From Dama dama (taxonomy: Eukaryota; Chordata; Mammalia; Artiodactyla; Cervidae): a stretch of 64,000 bases of DNA. Shown here piece by piece: positions 22,693 to 34,548 of this stretch. The translations under genes and the position numbers were made by a program. Under the pieces are notes generated by a model. The model was not told the DNA's origin. It worked only from the letters and a program-made list of their open reading frames with translations, and did not search any database. The first letter of the stretch is position 1. The number at the start of each line of letters is the position of its first letter. Location: NCBI RefSeq assembly GCF_033118175.1, contig NC_083691.1:13861001-13925000 (forward strand), in the 5' to 3' direction.

Positions 22693-23924
22693 TTCTGTCT
22701 CTGGAATGGACACACAGGTGGAAAGGGTTATGCCTCCCCCACCCTCACCCCATCAGCTATGGGCAGGACAGGAGACAGGGAAGGAAGAGGAGCTGCAGGT
22801 GCAGAGATGGGCACTGTCTGTGGAAGGGAGCTGGGTGGTGAGCAAGCACGAGTCTCTGCCTCCAGGCCAGGCCAGAGGGTAGCAGGCTGGGGCGGCGGCA
22901 GCGGTCAAGGCCTTGAAAGGTACAGCGTGTCCAGGGCAGTGACAAGAAATGAGGAGGGCAGAGAGGAAACCGGGAAGGGGCTTGCGTGCCAGAGGGAGGC
23001 TATGCACTTGATCACACAGGCGCTCAGGAACCTCAAAGATGACCAGTGTCAGAAGTGGGCATCTCTGCCAGGTCTGTTTTAGAAGGCGGCCTCGGATACC
23101 CTGTGGAGGATGAATCTGTGGAGGATGGGAAAGGCCAGAGGCCGGAGGCCCTGTTGCCAGAGTCCAGGAGAGGACAGACATGGCTAGGGCAGTGGGGACA
23201 GTGGACTGGGTTCCAGGAAACACTAAGGAGGCCGAGAAGGCAGAGGGAGAAGGAAGGGCTGGGGTTTGTTCTGATATTCTTTCTGCTTGGGTCACTGGCA
23301 GATGGTGGTGACCTTTGAGGAGACGGGGAATGTGGATTTCGGGGGAGGGGAAATAGCCATGTGAGTGGGAGGTACCTGGGGGCGATCCTGGAGGGTAAAC
23401 AGGTGATCATTGGGTCTACAGGTGAGAACATTCCAGCTAGAGGGGCATATCTGAGTGTGAGTGGCTGTGAGCTTTCTTGACTCTCAGGAAAATTTTAGGA
23501 TGAAATATCCAGGCAGGAATCACAAAATCACAACACTCTAATAATTTCTTTTTTTTGTTTGTATGAGTTCCAAATAAGAAAATAGTTAAGCCAGAAAACG
23601 TAATTGTGCCTATTCCTAGAATTGGGTAACTGTTGTATCTTTGCAAATTGTTCATTGAACTGTGCCTATGGCTTCCTGCCAGCCCTCAATGAGATTTTTA
23701 TATTTCCTAATTATTCAATTACTACCCATAAGTAGGAATTCGAAACCAAACCCAGACTCCTTCATAATTGAGTATTCTCTTGAATCATGAGTACAGGAAA
23801 GGAAGTTGTCCATATTGGGAAACTAAGATGGTAGAACAGAGGAAATGTATGTCTCTTGCCCTGTGGCTCTGTCCTGGGCTCAATTTTTCAGTCATGTGAA
23901 CTTGGGCAGGTCACTTTTATTTTT
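22693..23924. other. mostly old repeat or unique DNA, no gene seen
   Basis: 22760-23450 is GC- and AG-rich with wording typical of an ancient repeat ('gatcacacaggcgctcagga', then 'ggacagtggactgggttcca'). The long minus frames 22753-23295 and 23033-23431 lie in it and have low-complexity Ser/Pro-rich translations. No exon signature is seen. Confidence 0.4.
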
Positions 23925-24035
23925 TAACTTTTAAAAAAATGTATTTATTTCTAATTGGATAATTACAGTATTGGGTTGGTTTCTGCCATACGGCAACATG
24001 AATTAGGTATCAGGTACCATAGATATATACAGGTA
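23925..24035 (-). mobile_element. L1 3' end fragment, antisense
   Basis: 'tgtatttatttctaattgga', 'ttacagtattgggttggttt' and 'ctgccatacggcaacatgaa' are the antisense 3' untranslated text of young ruminant L1 elements. Confidence 0.7.
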
Positions 24036-24103
24036 TGACTCTTTGGGCAGGTTGCTTCTTTGAGGTCAATTTCTGGTTTATACATATAAGAATAGTAATA
24101 ATA

Positions 24104-24235
24104 GGGACTTCCCTGGTGGCCCATTGGCTAAGACTCTGGGCTCCCAGTGCAGGGGGCCCAGGTTCCATCTCTGGTCAGGGAACTAGATCCCACATGCTGC
24201 AACTAAGACCCACCACAACCTAATTAATTAAAGAA
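24104..24235 (+). mobile_element. CHR-type SINE with 14-bp target duplication
   Basis: The head 'acttccctggtggcccattg', the B-box-like 'ggttccatctctggtcaggg' and 'atcccacatgctgcaactaa', with an A-rich tail, make a short CHR copy. A perfect 14-bp duplication (aagaatagtaataa) lies at 24088-24101 and 24236-24249. It lies only about 130 bp upstream of the exon at 24378. Confidence 0.93.
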
Positions 24236-24377
24236 AAGAATAGTAATAAAACACTCCCCCCTCCTCCCACCGCCATTGCTGTAAATCTAAAGGAAAGGAG
24301 AATTTACAAGAGAAAGTGTTCTGTGTACAAACCCACTCTAAATGTTGGTTCTATCATTAACTCCTTGTTTGTTACAG

Positions 24378-24629
24378 GTCTCAGCTGCTAGGGAAGCCAT
24401 TAGCCTCAAAAGAAAATCCTCCACACAGCGATCTGGCCAGCGCCTCACGGGGCAACGCCAACCCCGATGCCCACCTGCCCTCCATCTGCCTCAAGCAGGT
24501 GTTCCCCAAGTACGCAAAGCAGTTCAACTACCTGCGCCTGGTGGACAGGATGGCAAACCTGTTTATCCGCTTCCTGGGGATCAAGGGGACGATGAAGTTG
24601 GGACCAACAGGCTTCCGTACCTTCATCAG
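24378..24629 (+). CDS. internal exon of an uncharacterised protein-coding gene
   Basis: The exon is 252 nt, bordered by 'gtttgttacag' on the left and 'gtcagtgag' on the right. The first base completes a codon from an upstream exon; 83 full codons follow, and two bases (AG) are left over. The peptide starts SQLLGKPLASKENPP. After a polar, disordered-looking first third comes a compact segment with QVFPKYAKQFNYLRL and then VDRMANLFIRFLGIK. It ends in GPTGFRTFIR. The last part is amphipathic with alternating hydrophobic and basic residues. Its arrangement weakly recalls the EF-hand-like p25-alpha/TPPP fold (inference). Codon use and G+C are higher than in the flanking intron. I do not firmly recognise the protein. 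CCDC60 or another cilium-type gene is only a guess. The upstream exon supplying the first two codon bases was not found in this window. Confidence 0.85.
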
Positions 24630-25714
24630 GTCAGTGAGACCAGCCCCCTCTGGCTGGGGTTCAGGCAGCCTGGAGACCAGCCCGACATCTGGCTGGCCCC
24701 TTCTCCCTGACTACCCCTGGGAGACTCTGTGATGCCAGATTGGGCCCCGCTGGGCTGGGATTGGCCCAGCAGCTGGCCCTGGGCCTGGCATATAGCACAC
24801 TCTTGTTCGCTGAACGAATTAACGAATGCTACAGATGTGACAGCATTCACAACCTTGAGCTTGTGGTTAAAAAACAATTCTGTGCTACCCTGAGCAGGAT
24901 CCTGAGACCAGAGATGAACAATTGCCCCTTGGACTCAGACAGATCTCATGCTTCCTAAACTGGGTGAAGTCCTCCCAGGGGTGCATGGCTGAGTGCTGAG
25001 CGTTTATGAAGCCACAGCAGAGAAGCAAGGCCTATCTTTCCAAAGTGTCATTTTCAGGAGAGAAAAGTTAAATAATTCAGCTGATAAATAATTTAATACA
25101 TTTATTCTAGCATAAAAATAATGTGGTTATATTATGAAGTATAATACAAAATTTGCATAAAGCACAAGACGAAGAAACTATGTTTTTGCCACATCCTACA
25201 AAATAGGCCATTGCCACCTAACCTCCTAAGATTATTCATTAACTTGCCTCTACCCTCTAGGGCACTTTGAGGGCCGTACAGGAGCACTTATTAGCTGTGT
25301 GACTTTGGGTAAGTTAATGATGGTCTCTGAACTTCGATGGTCCTAGAAAATGGGGATGAAGCTACCAGGCCCTAGGATTGTATGTGATACATCTCAGAGA
25401 AACTACCTGCTAGTGTTCAGTGCTGCTGTTGTTTCTCTCATCATTGGTTTTAATATTTCTATCTAGTAACTCAAAGTCACCCTCTTCATAGTTTTATTCA
25501 TGAAGGCAAATAATTAGAAGTCTGGAATTGGAAACCACTTTGTCATGTGCTTTTCTGTAAATGAATTTTATAAATTCTGACTCTAGCCCTCTGATACTCC
25601 TGATAGGATAGCATGTGGACGTATCAGCAGGAATTTTTGCCATCTCAATAAACCTGAAGTCATATTCGCACAGTGATTCTGAAAAGGACTTTGTGTTAGT
25701 TTCAGGTGGAAAGA

Positions 25715-25935
25715 AAGCCCAGTGGAAAGAACACAGGCTTTGGGGTTTGGCTTCAGAGCCAAGCACATTACTTAATAGCTATGTGGCTTTGAGCAAATCC
25801 CTTGTCTTCTCTGAGTCTCAGTTCCCTCATCTGTAAAATGGTAATCGTCTCTCCCGCCTCACTGGGTTGTTATGAGTTTGGGATGTATTATATCATAAAG
25901 GATCTGGCCCACTGCCTGGTTTACAGGAGCTGTTT
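25715..25935 (+). repeat. MIR, sense
   Basis: The full order is seen: 'cagtggaaagaacacaggct', 'tagctatgtggctttgagca', 'tcatctgtaaaatggtaatc', 'ttatgagtttgggatgt' and 'ctggcccactgcctggttta'. A second, weaker MIR lies at about 25285-25400. Confidence 0.85.
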
Positions 25936-27859
25936 GTGAAATGGGAGGCTTGTGGTTATTATTTCCATGAGGCAGAGGGAATTTTCAAGAAAGTCAACAG
26001 GCATGTCCTGTTATTTCCCTGAGAAAACTACCTAACGTGATACTCTCTGACTCATTTAGGAACTACATTTGACTTGTAGGAATAGATACCCATCTACAGG
26101 TGGTTTAAATAGTGAGACTAATTTTCTCTCATTTAACAGGAAGCTTGGCAGTGGGGCTTCTAGGGCTGGATGATGGCTCTGAAATATGATCAACTCCCCA
26201 ATTTCTGTCTTTCTGCTTACCCATCCTGAGCATATGCTTCAAGCTTCAGAGTTGCCTTAGGGTTACAAGATGGCTGCTCAAAATCCAGCCACTATGGTCG
26301 AATACCAGGCAGGAAAAAGGAAGAAGGAAGGAAGAGCAAAAGACATCAGTCAGATGCTTCCTTTTATTTCCTAGTGTCAATACAATTCTATTAAGCTGTG
26401 AGAGAGCAGCGGAGATTTGAAAAGATTGCATACTACAAGAATCACATCTCAGTTGCCTGGGGGATGGGGTGGGGGGAGGGTCAGGCCGGAAGGATAAACA
26501 AGCCAGGGGGTGGGATCTACAAGGATGAGGAGGGCAGAACTGTGGCAAAAATAAAGGTTGTTGGGGAACAGTACCACTAGAGCTTTTGGTTTTTCTAGAG
26601 AAGCTAGAAATACCAGTTTTTATGTAAAATCTCAATGCATGTATATACAGAATGTCAGTGATTCAGAAAATTATTTGGGGTTCAGTCAAAGCGTGACTGC
26701 CCATCGAGTCCTCCAGTGTGTGACCTGTGAGAGGCTGAGGCATATATTAAGAGCACTGCTATTCTTATATACAATCTGGAAAAGGAAATTCTTGAAAAGA
26801 TTTGAGAACCATTCTAGCAAAGAAGGTTCTTAAAAGGCGGGAACTGGATGATATCAGGGATATTGCTAGAACTCTGTCTCTGTGTGAGAGGCTTTATGAT
26901 TCTTCCATCCCTTTGTTCTCTCTAATTAAGAGTGTTTGCATGAAAAACTTGAATACGTGATGTTAGCAACTAGTAGGTCCTGTAGCCATCTTTCCCAATC
27001 TGTGGCCGAGTACCATTAGTGGGAGCTGTGGTGACCGTGACAAGTGACGATGTTTCCAGGGGCAGAAGAGGCAGCTGGAGCAGAAGGACCCAGACAGCGA
27101 GCCCCTCTCCCTGCCCTCGGCACCTCCCCCGGCAAGTGTCCTGGGTGATTAAGGATGAAGGAAGACACGAAGAACACATTGCACGACGGTTAATACATTT
27201 CTCCTTTAAAAATGTACTAAGACATCCCAACAGCAACGTTGTCGTAAAAGGTGATCTTCTCTGCTTTCAGATTTGTATCTGAATATATTCCGTCTTGCCA
27301 GCCAAATTTGACAGCGAGCGTTTTCTCTTGCTAACAACTATTCTCTCTCTCTTTTCCACTTGGGTTTAAATTTCGCTTCATTATGAATTGATGATATTTG
27401 TGCCATATGTTAAATCGAACCAAGTGCCCTTCTCCAGAGCACCATGCTAGAGACATATTTGCTGGCTAGAGAACCTCCTCTCTGAGCTCCCACACAAATG
27501 GCAGAAGTTGAACTTGGCTTTCATCGGTCCTACCCACTCTTCCTCTCCAAGTTCCTGGAAGAGAACTGGAGGGAACAAAATAATAAACATTGCGATTGAA
27601 TTTATTTCCAGTGACCATCTCTCATAATGTGTTGCATAGATCAGCAGTTTTAGGAGTGAATTATGCTAATGCAAGTCTGGCCATATTCTATTTTTCTTTT
27701 CCATCAAGAAATGAGAAATAATGAACTGTTGTCCTCTTGTCTAGAGTTAACTCTATCTAACCAGCTTGTCATGTCATTTCCTCAGGAGGCACATAACAGT
27801 AGCAAGTATCACCATGAATTAAGCACTTTTTTTTTTTTTTTAATTTCATGATAATTGCT

Positions 27860-28130
27860 GAGGTGTGGAGACATCTCTTTTTCTGAGAAATGGAAATGAT
27901 CTGCTCCTTCAGTTTGACAGCTTTCTCTGAGGGAAATGCATTTTTGTTATTTTCCTCCCATCGCGTTCCTCGTTTGGGGGAGCTTTCTGTGTAATTCGCT
28001 AAGAACACGTTTCCCAGACGTATCCTCCATCGGAATCTGACATCAGTTGGCACAGGCTGCAGTTTCCATTTCCGCAGCCCGAAGATGAAGCGGTTTGCCA
28101 AAACCGGAGTTTATTTCTAGAAAATGGAGG
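27860..28130. promoter_or_regulatory. candidate conserved noncoding element in the intron
   Basis: A repeat-free stretch with mixed composition, including 'gggaaatgcatttttgttat', 'gtgtaattcgctaagaacac' and 'tttccatttccgcagcccga'. It contains an octamer-like ATGCAT and homeobox-type TAATT cores. It has CpGs but no island and no coding frame. Its lack of any repeat signature in a repeat-dense locus is the basis for flagging it. Function is inferred only. Confidence 0.3.
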
Positions 28131-28959
28131 CAGCTTCTCCACACCTCGAGTGTTCGCTTCACGCCCGGCCATTCTGCCTGGAGGCCCCCAACTCCGCTCC
28201 TCTGTGGCTTCTAATCCCAGGCACCTTCTAAATTAGAAAACGGCTTTCTCTTTTGCCTTTTTTTTTCCTCCTTCCGCTGCCTTTTCTCGTAAGGAGATAT
28301 TAATATGCTTCCTAATGTGTAGCTGTGGTGGTGGTGGGGGGGGGGGGGGCGGTTTCTTCTCTGAGAGGCAGCAGGCTGTGTGAGAATGTTCTGGAACAGA
28401 AGTGTCAAGGGGCCCTGCCTCCCTCTCTGTCATTAACTCCTCAGTGACTTTGAAAATTTCCTGTGTTCCTGTGATGATTTCTTTCCAGTAACATCATGAG
28501 ATGTTATGCCTGGGATATCAATAGCCTTTAAAAATAGATAAGTTATAAACCAAAGTTGTCTTTCCCAATCCCCACCAGCCAAGATGTTTAGATAGTGTTT
28601 ATTTTTTTCTTATTTAAACAAATACTGATTATTTGTTAACTTTCACCTTACAGAAAGCTCTCCAGGAAAAAATAAGCATCTTTTCTTTCACAGAGAAGGA
28701 TGAACACAAAAGAAATTCTATAAATAGGATTTTATGGAGTGGAAAAAGTTGGTTTCTAAATTTCCCATGAGATGTCAGTAGTTGTTGAGAGGAAATGGGG
28801 ATGATAATTTCAAATCTTTCTAATCTTAGACTCCTAATGAACTTGAACGATTTGTGATTCTCATTCTGTGCACCCATGTTCTTCTGATTCTGGAAAGAAA
28901 CGAAGAAACAAAAAAAAACCCAAAATCCTTTCTGGAAACTGGCTGTACATCATGGAGGA

Positions 28960-29110
28960 AGGCTGAAAGCTGTCATGTGTGCCAGGCACTGAGCTAGTCC
29001 TTAAAATAACTTTGTATGGTGAGTCACGATATCGTCATACAAATAAGGAAATTTAGATGCAGAGAGTATCAATGACCTGCTCAAGGTCACATAGCAAAGT
29101 CAAGATTCAA
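28960..29110 (-). repeat. MIR fragment, antisense
   Basis: 'gtgtgccaggcactgagcta', 'acaaataaggaaatttagat' and 'gctcaaggtcacatagcaaa' follow the antisense MIR order. Confidence 0.75.
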
Positions 29111-31219
29111 ACTCATGTGCACTTGACTCCAAAGCTCATTTTTCCCACGTACATTTCTAGCCCATCCTTTCTTAGGAATCTTTCTGGCTTCTCATGTTAC
29201 CATATTTCTTGGACTCCACTTCCACTGAAGAATTCATCCCACCTCTCATTAGTAATTTGAGGATCTGCCTCCCAGGGCATAAGGGGAAATGGTTCAAATG
29301 ATCAAGAGCTACCAAGGCCTCAGGTTTTTATCCCAGACTGTGAGATGACGTCTGCCATCCAAGAGCATATCCAAGACTCATCTGGATCCAAGCTTTGTGT
29401 CACTCACTGGGCCCAGAATACCACTTACACATAGTAGACACAAAATAAATTCTGTATTGAATGGATGGATGGATGAAAAGTTCACTCCAAAGTCTTAAAC
29501 CTTAGAGACATTCCCTGCTTGAGTCCATTGGTGACCACAGGGACAAACCTAGGAAAACTTAGTGACCCTGATTGTCTTACCCCACCCCCCAGCCTTATAT
29601 CCCAAAGCGTCCCAACAGTGCCTCTCTAGAGGCTCCAGCCTTTCTGGGCTACTTGAGAATCTGTCTCTGGAATCTTGTTTCTTCCTGCAGCTCTGGGCTG
29701 GGCCACTTCCCCACTTCTTCCCAAAGTTCCCAAGTCCACAGCCCTATCCTCCAGGGGAGCCTGGATGTGAATCCCAGCTATGTGGTCTTGGGCAGGTCAT
29801 GTCTGTTCTCTTGAGTCTCAGCTTACCCAGCATTGAAATGGGTCTAAGAATACCTCCCTCATAAAATGTTAGAAAGCTCCAGAGAACTAATGAGCAGGAA
29901 AGAGCCTGGCACACAGATGGTGCCCAAGAAAGTGCCTACAGAATCAGAATTCTCGCAAGCATTTCATGTCAACTGCAGCCAGTGTGGATACCTCCCTTTC
30001 CTGCCCCAGTCCAGATGTTATCATCAACTGTATTTGCAGGTATCACTAGGGAGAACAAGTTACCTTGGAAAGGGGATAGATGGAGAATCATCTTTGGTAA
30101 ATTACAGCTCCTACTCGAGGTTTGACACTTCTATTTTCTGCCTGTCAGGAAAAAAATAACTGTATACTAGTGGTCAGTCTGGTTTCCCTTTTTATACTCC
30201 ATTAACCCACGGGGTAAGGCAGGCAGAGCGCCTGTCCTGTGGGGAACAGGTAGAAGCAGAGGACATGGAGATGATAATTAGTGAAAACCCATAGCTGCTT
30301 CTAATGAAGCTTGGGAAATGAACAGCATGGGTTGTTAGAATACCTTGGGAGGGACTGGAGCGGGTCCCCAGCAGGACCCAATAGAGAGAGCCATCTCGGT
30401 GACAGGTGACGTGAAAAGCTCTGCGTCCACTGACATGTTGTTACTGGGGCTCAATAACTGCGCTGATGTGCTTTGAAGTCTGCCACGGTGACTTGTGATG
30501 GAGATACAGAGCAGAGCCCAGGAGGAAGCAGGATGTGAATTGATGGCCTGAGAAATACAGGCGGGGAAGAAAGGGGAGAGGGGCCAGAGAGACGGAGGGA
30601 GGGAGGGAAGGTGGGAGGCTGGGAGGATGCTGGCATATAAGGAGCACCAGCCTCATCTGGGCACCGTGCTGGGCACCCACCCAGTCACGCCAGGGGTGTG
30701 CATGGGTTTGGAGAGGGGCCCCTGAAATGCCCAAGTCCTGCTTGCCAGTCAACCCCCAGCCTCTCGGGTTCCTGAGGGAACTATTCACGCAAGAGATGAT
30801 GACAAATGGGAAACCAAAGAACCACTTTATCATTAGCTGGGGTGACGGGCGTGGACACGTTTGAAAGGTTGAAAGCAGCATGGAATGTAGTTCAGCCCAA
30901 CAGACAGCTGGCCCCGGGGTGTAACTTTCAGGATTCCTAGGGCAAATCCAGCCTGGGTGGGGATTCTCCTCCCAGCATGACCCGCTTCAAAAGGTGGTGC
31001 CTCTGGACCAGCTGAGTTCTGCCTCCATTCCAGCAGACCCCTCATCCTCATACCTAGATGCTCTGACTGGCTAGCCCCGTTTCTCCAGAGTGGACAGGGC
31101 CCCTCACTGAAAGGTCAGCCTCAGGTAGCCTCTGACAGGGCTGAGAAGGTTCTGGCTTTGGCAGAGAAAGAGGGAAACTAGAGAGAGAGAGATGAGGAAG
31201 GAAATCAGCAGTTGTCATG

Positions 31220-31400
31220 GCCCCAGCCATGTGCCAGGCCCCAGGATGCACAACCTCATGTCTTCTTCACACCGGCCGAGTGGGCGGGTGTTATCCTCTT
31301 CATTTAAGAGACCAGCCAATACAGGCACCAAAGTGAATGGTCCACAGTCACACAGCTAGAAGAAGCCGCAGGGCCAGGATTTTAACCCTGGTCTGTCTGA
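31220..31400 (-). repeat. MIR fragment, antisense
   Basis: 'gccatgtgccaggccccagg', 'cgggtgttatcctcttcatt' and 'cagtcacacagctagaagaa' are antisense MIR blocks. A further MIR-like piece lies at 31440-31560. Confidence 0.7.
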
Positions 31401-31794
31401 TGCCCAAATCATGCTCTTTGCAGCGTGCCTGCCCACAGTAACTGTGGTAAAGATGGCCTGGTTAACAGGTCAGGAGGCTGAGACTCAAGAAGGGGAGCTA
31501 GTTTAATCAGGGCCATTTGCTCCTACGTGGCAGAGCCAGATTCAACTCAAGACTTGTCATCCTAAAGTCCCTGCTCTTCCCAGCCCTTTAAAGCCCTTCT
31601 GAACCACATTACGGGAACCTGTAGAGGCAGTGAACGGTTTGCTGCCATTCACCCTTCGCTAGTTCCTGCTGTGGGGGTGGAGGTAGGGGTCGGGTGGCAT
31701 CCGGGGGGGAGCAGAGCCCAAACAAAGGCACGAAGGCCAGGCAGGACGGGCGGCTCGGGTCTGGCAGTGACGTGTCCTCTCCCGTCTCGGGCAG

Positions 31795-31901
31795 GAACTG
31801 CAAGCTCAGCAGCAGCAGCTTGTCCATGGCCGCGGTGGACATCCTCTACATCGACATCACGAGGAGGTGGAACTCCATGACCATGGACCAGCGGGATTCA
31901 G
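31795..31901 (+). CDS. next internal exon of the same uncharacterised gene
   Basis: The exon is 107 nt, bordered by 'gtctcgggcag' on the left and 'gtacctgatc' on the right. Its first base G joins the AG left by the exon at 24378-24629 to give an Arg codon. The reading frame then runs NCKLSSSSLSMAAVDILYID and on through ITRRWNSMTM to DQRDS, leaving one base of the next codon. The peptide joins FRTFIR + NCKLS naturally, and alternates hydrophobic and charged residues like an amphipathic helix (AAVDILYIDITRRW). The phase match across 7.2 kb is strong evidence that both exons belong to one transcript. The start and end of the gene are outside what I can see. Confidence 0.85.
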
Positions 31902-32730
31902 GTACCTGATCACCAGCCTCCCTCCTGTCCTGCGGGGAGACAGACAGGGATGGGCGGTATCTTTTCTGTTCCTTCTTGTTAAGGGTCAGGGTGGGGGAGG
32001 AAGACAATCGTCTTATTGCTGCCAAACCAAGCTTGGGTGTGTTTGCCCGTGCGCAGTAAAGCCAATCTGCTGACTCAGGTGGGGGCAAAGGAAAGTGCCG
32101 TGTTTACCGCAGGCCAAGCGAGGGGTCCAGGCAGCTCAAAAGGCCTGAACTCCCCAGTGGTTTCCAGGGAAAGGCGTTTAAAGGTAGGGTGAGGGAGAGG
32201 GTGGCAGGGTCCATGATCAGCTCGTGGACATTCTTCTGATTGGTTGGCTGTGAGGTAATCAGGAGTCCACATCAAGTCCACATCATCAACCTTCTGGTTC
32301 CAACCTGTCTGGGGTCTCTGTGCTTGTGGGTGGCATGCAGTTAACTTTTTCCAGCTGGCAGGGGTTTCAGAATCTGCAAAACAGCTCAATGGATTTGGCT
32401 CAGAATATTATCTATATAGCCCTTCCTAGGAGGAACCAAAGGCCCTTGACTTTGTTTAATGGCTTCACTATTATTAGTTAGTCTTGCTTGATTGTTTTCC
32501 TTTGTTTCTGCATTTTCTCACTTCTCTGATTAATTTTATTCTTTGGAACTTGGGGGAAGACCTAGGCAACTAAAGTTTTTCTACAAACAAAAAGCAGGCA
32601 GAGGATATAGGGTGGGGTGGGGGCCTGTCCTGGGAAGTCTTGGTTACGGCACCAGCTTTGGACATGACTAAACGGATTGAACTGAGTCTGAATTCAGAAG
32701 CATGGTTCTGACTTCTGCTACCAAGGCCGT
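31902..32730. other. intron-like stretch, no gene seen
   Basis: No mobile element is clear here except faint old-repeat text. The minus frames at 31846-32088 and 32075-32389 overlap the exon's opposite strand or unique DNA and lack motifs. Confidence 0.4.
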
Positions 32731-32995
32731 TGTTGTTCAGTCGCTCAGTGGTGTCTAACTCTTTGCGACCCCATGGACTGCAGCACACCAGGCTTCCCTG
32801 CCCTTTACCATCTCCTGGAGTTTGCTCAAACCCATGTCCATTGAGTCAATGATGCCATCCAACCATCTCATCCTCAGTCAACCCCTTCTCCTCCTGCCCT
32901 CAGTCTTTCCCAGCCTCAGGGTCTTTTCTAATGAGTTGGCTCTTCACATCAGGTGGTCAAAGTATTGTGACTTCAGCAAGGCCCTGCCCACCCAA
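32731..32995 (-). mobile_element. BovB LINE 3' end, antisense
   Basis: 'gttcagtcgctcagtggtgt', 'catggactgcagcacaccag', 'tgtccattgagtcaatgatg', 'tttcccagcctcagggtctt' and 'atcaggtggtcaaagtattg' follow the antisense 3' end of BovB, an RTE-clade LINE. It is strongly 5' truncated. Confidence 0.88.
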
Positions 32996-33525
32996 GTTCT
33001 TAATTCCACCACTGGAATCCTTTGACTAAAGCTTTGATTCCATTAATATTGGAAACAGTTATTCGTTGGTTGGTTGGTTCCTCGGTGCACAGTTCTCGGA
33101 CATAAGCTGGGCCAGGCCCCTGATAGACTGGAGTGAACAGCACTTGGTTCTGACCCCGAAGGGAGGGGCTATAGAGTTGGGAGGCAGATGAGAACACAGC
33201 AGTAAGTAGGGTCTGCATGCTAGGATGGAGGAAGCACAGAGAAGCTATCCAGAAGCGCAGCAGAAGAGCTTCTTAGCAAGGGGGGCTCAAGGAAGACTTC
33301 TTGCAGAAGATGGAGTGGGATCAGCTGAGGGACAGGGTGGGACAGTCCCCTCCTGCAGGGGTGTTGCCAGGCCTAGACAGAGACACAGATAAAAGGCTCA
33401 AGTCACCCCAAGTAGCCTGGAGGGTCTGCAGCAAGGAAGGAAGGGAGAAGGGGCAAATATGGGGTTGCAGGCACTGTCGAGGCCTTGAAGTCCACACCAA
33501 AGAGCTTGATCTTGATCCCCTAGAG

Positions 33526-33714
33526 CAGGGGTCCCCAACCTCCGGGATCTACTGCCTGGTGATCTGAGGTGGAGCTGATGTAATAATAACAGAAATGAAG
33601 TGCACCATAAATATTATGCACGTGAGTCATCCTGAAACCACCCCTCACTTCATCCATGGAAAAATTGTCTTCCATGAAATCAGTACCAGGTGCCAAAAAC
33701 TCTGGGGACCATTG
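33526..33714. mobile_element. hAT-superfamily nonautonomous DNA transposon
   Basis: Terminal inverted repeats start CAGGGGTCCCCAAC and end with a 'tctggggaccattg' partner. The internal text 'ggaaaaattgtcttccatga' with 'accaggtgccaaaaactc' is that of a common mammalian hAT copy. An 8-bp target duplication flanks it: ccctagag at 33518-33525 and ccctcgag at 33715-33722 (one mismatch). Eight bp is the hAT-type length. Confidence 0.85.
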
Positions 33715-33839
33715 CCCTCGAGGATGTGGGGCCAATGAAGGATTCAGTAAGAAGAATCTGCCCTTTGGTGGGTGAATTTCTGATCTTTTTCCTCCCAGAG
33801 GGTTTTTTTTTCCGAAAAAGTCATAATAACCATACCTGA

Positions 33840-33975
33840 CATTTGTATAGCTCATCACAAAATTACAGTGGGCTCTCATGCATATTCCCTCATTAAACGT
33901 CCCTGTGAACCAGTGCAGTAGGTATTACTGCTCACATTTCACAGCTTAGTGACCTACAGCTCAGGTGATGGCAAG
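33840..33975 (-). repeat. MIR fragment, antisense
   Basis: 'gggctctcatgcatattccc', 'aaacgtccctgtgaaccagt' and 'tattactgctcacatttcac' resemble the antisense MIR 3' part. The G-rich tract after it (34021-34120) is not part of the repeat. Confidence 0.55.
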
Positions 33976-34548
33976 CCCCCCCGCCCCCCGTGGCTGCCTC
34001 CTTGCAAAAGGGACAAATGGCAGGTGGGGGGCGGGGGGGCGGGGTGGCCTCAGGGAGCAGTTTTCTCCTGCAATAGGGCAGCGAGGACATGAAATCAGAG
34101 GGGTTTGGGGGGGGGGGGGCAGGTTGGGAGACCCAGACTAGAACTGATGATGCCACTTCATATGATGTAAACTTGAGAAGTCATTTCGCCTCATCCTGTC
34201 CATTTCCTCCTCCATAAACAGTGCCCACATCACCTGTTCTCCGGGGTGCCCTGTGTCGGAGGGTCTCAAGGCCTGTGGGCTCCACTTGGGGGAGAACCCT
34301 GGGCGCTCCCTGCCAGCTCCTGCCCCACACCCCACATCTGCCCTGGCCACAGCTCCCTGACCACAAGGACCAGCAGCCCTTGCCACGGGTAGCGGTGCTG
34401 GGGCATCATTTGCTAATTGGCTTCATGTTTGATAATGATGCTTCCTGCCGCCAGCCATTTCCCACATTCAGAGCACGCTGCCCGGCACTTGACCCACGCA
34501 GTGCAGGCAGGACTCCCGCGAGTAGACCTGATTCTCTCTTTCATACAG

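Larger units (their letters stand above)
24630..31794 (+). other. intron between the two recognised exons
   Basis: The 7165-bp intron has a GTCAGT donor and ends 'cccgtctcgggcag'. It holds several MIR fragments but no SINE from the young Bov-tA group. It also holds the repeat-poor, AT-balanced segment around 27880-28120. A 14-G run lies at 28336-28349 and an ATGG tract at about 29460-29475. No other exon is recognised inside it. Confidence 0.75.

Noticed and set aside
22753..23431. Long minus-strand frames (180 and 132 codons)
   Set aside because: Ser/Pro-rich low-information translations over AG-rich old-repeat DNA; no splice context.
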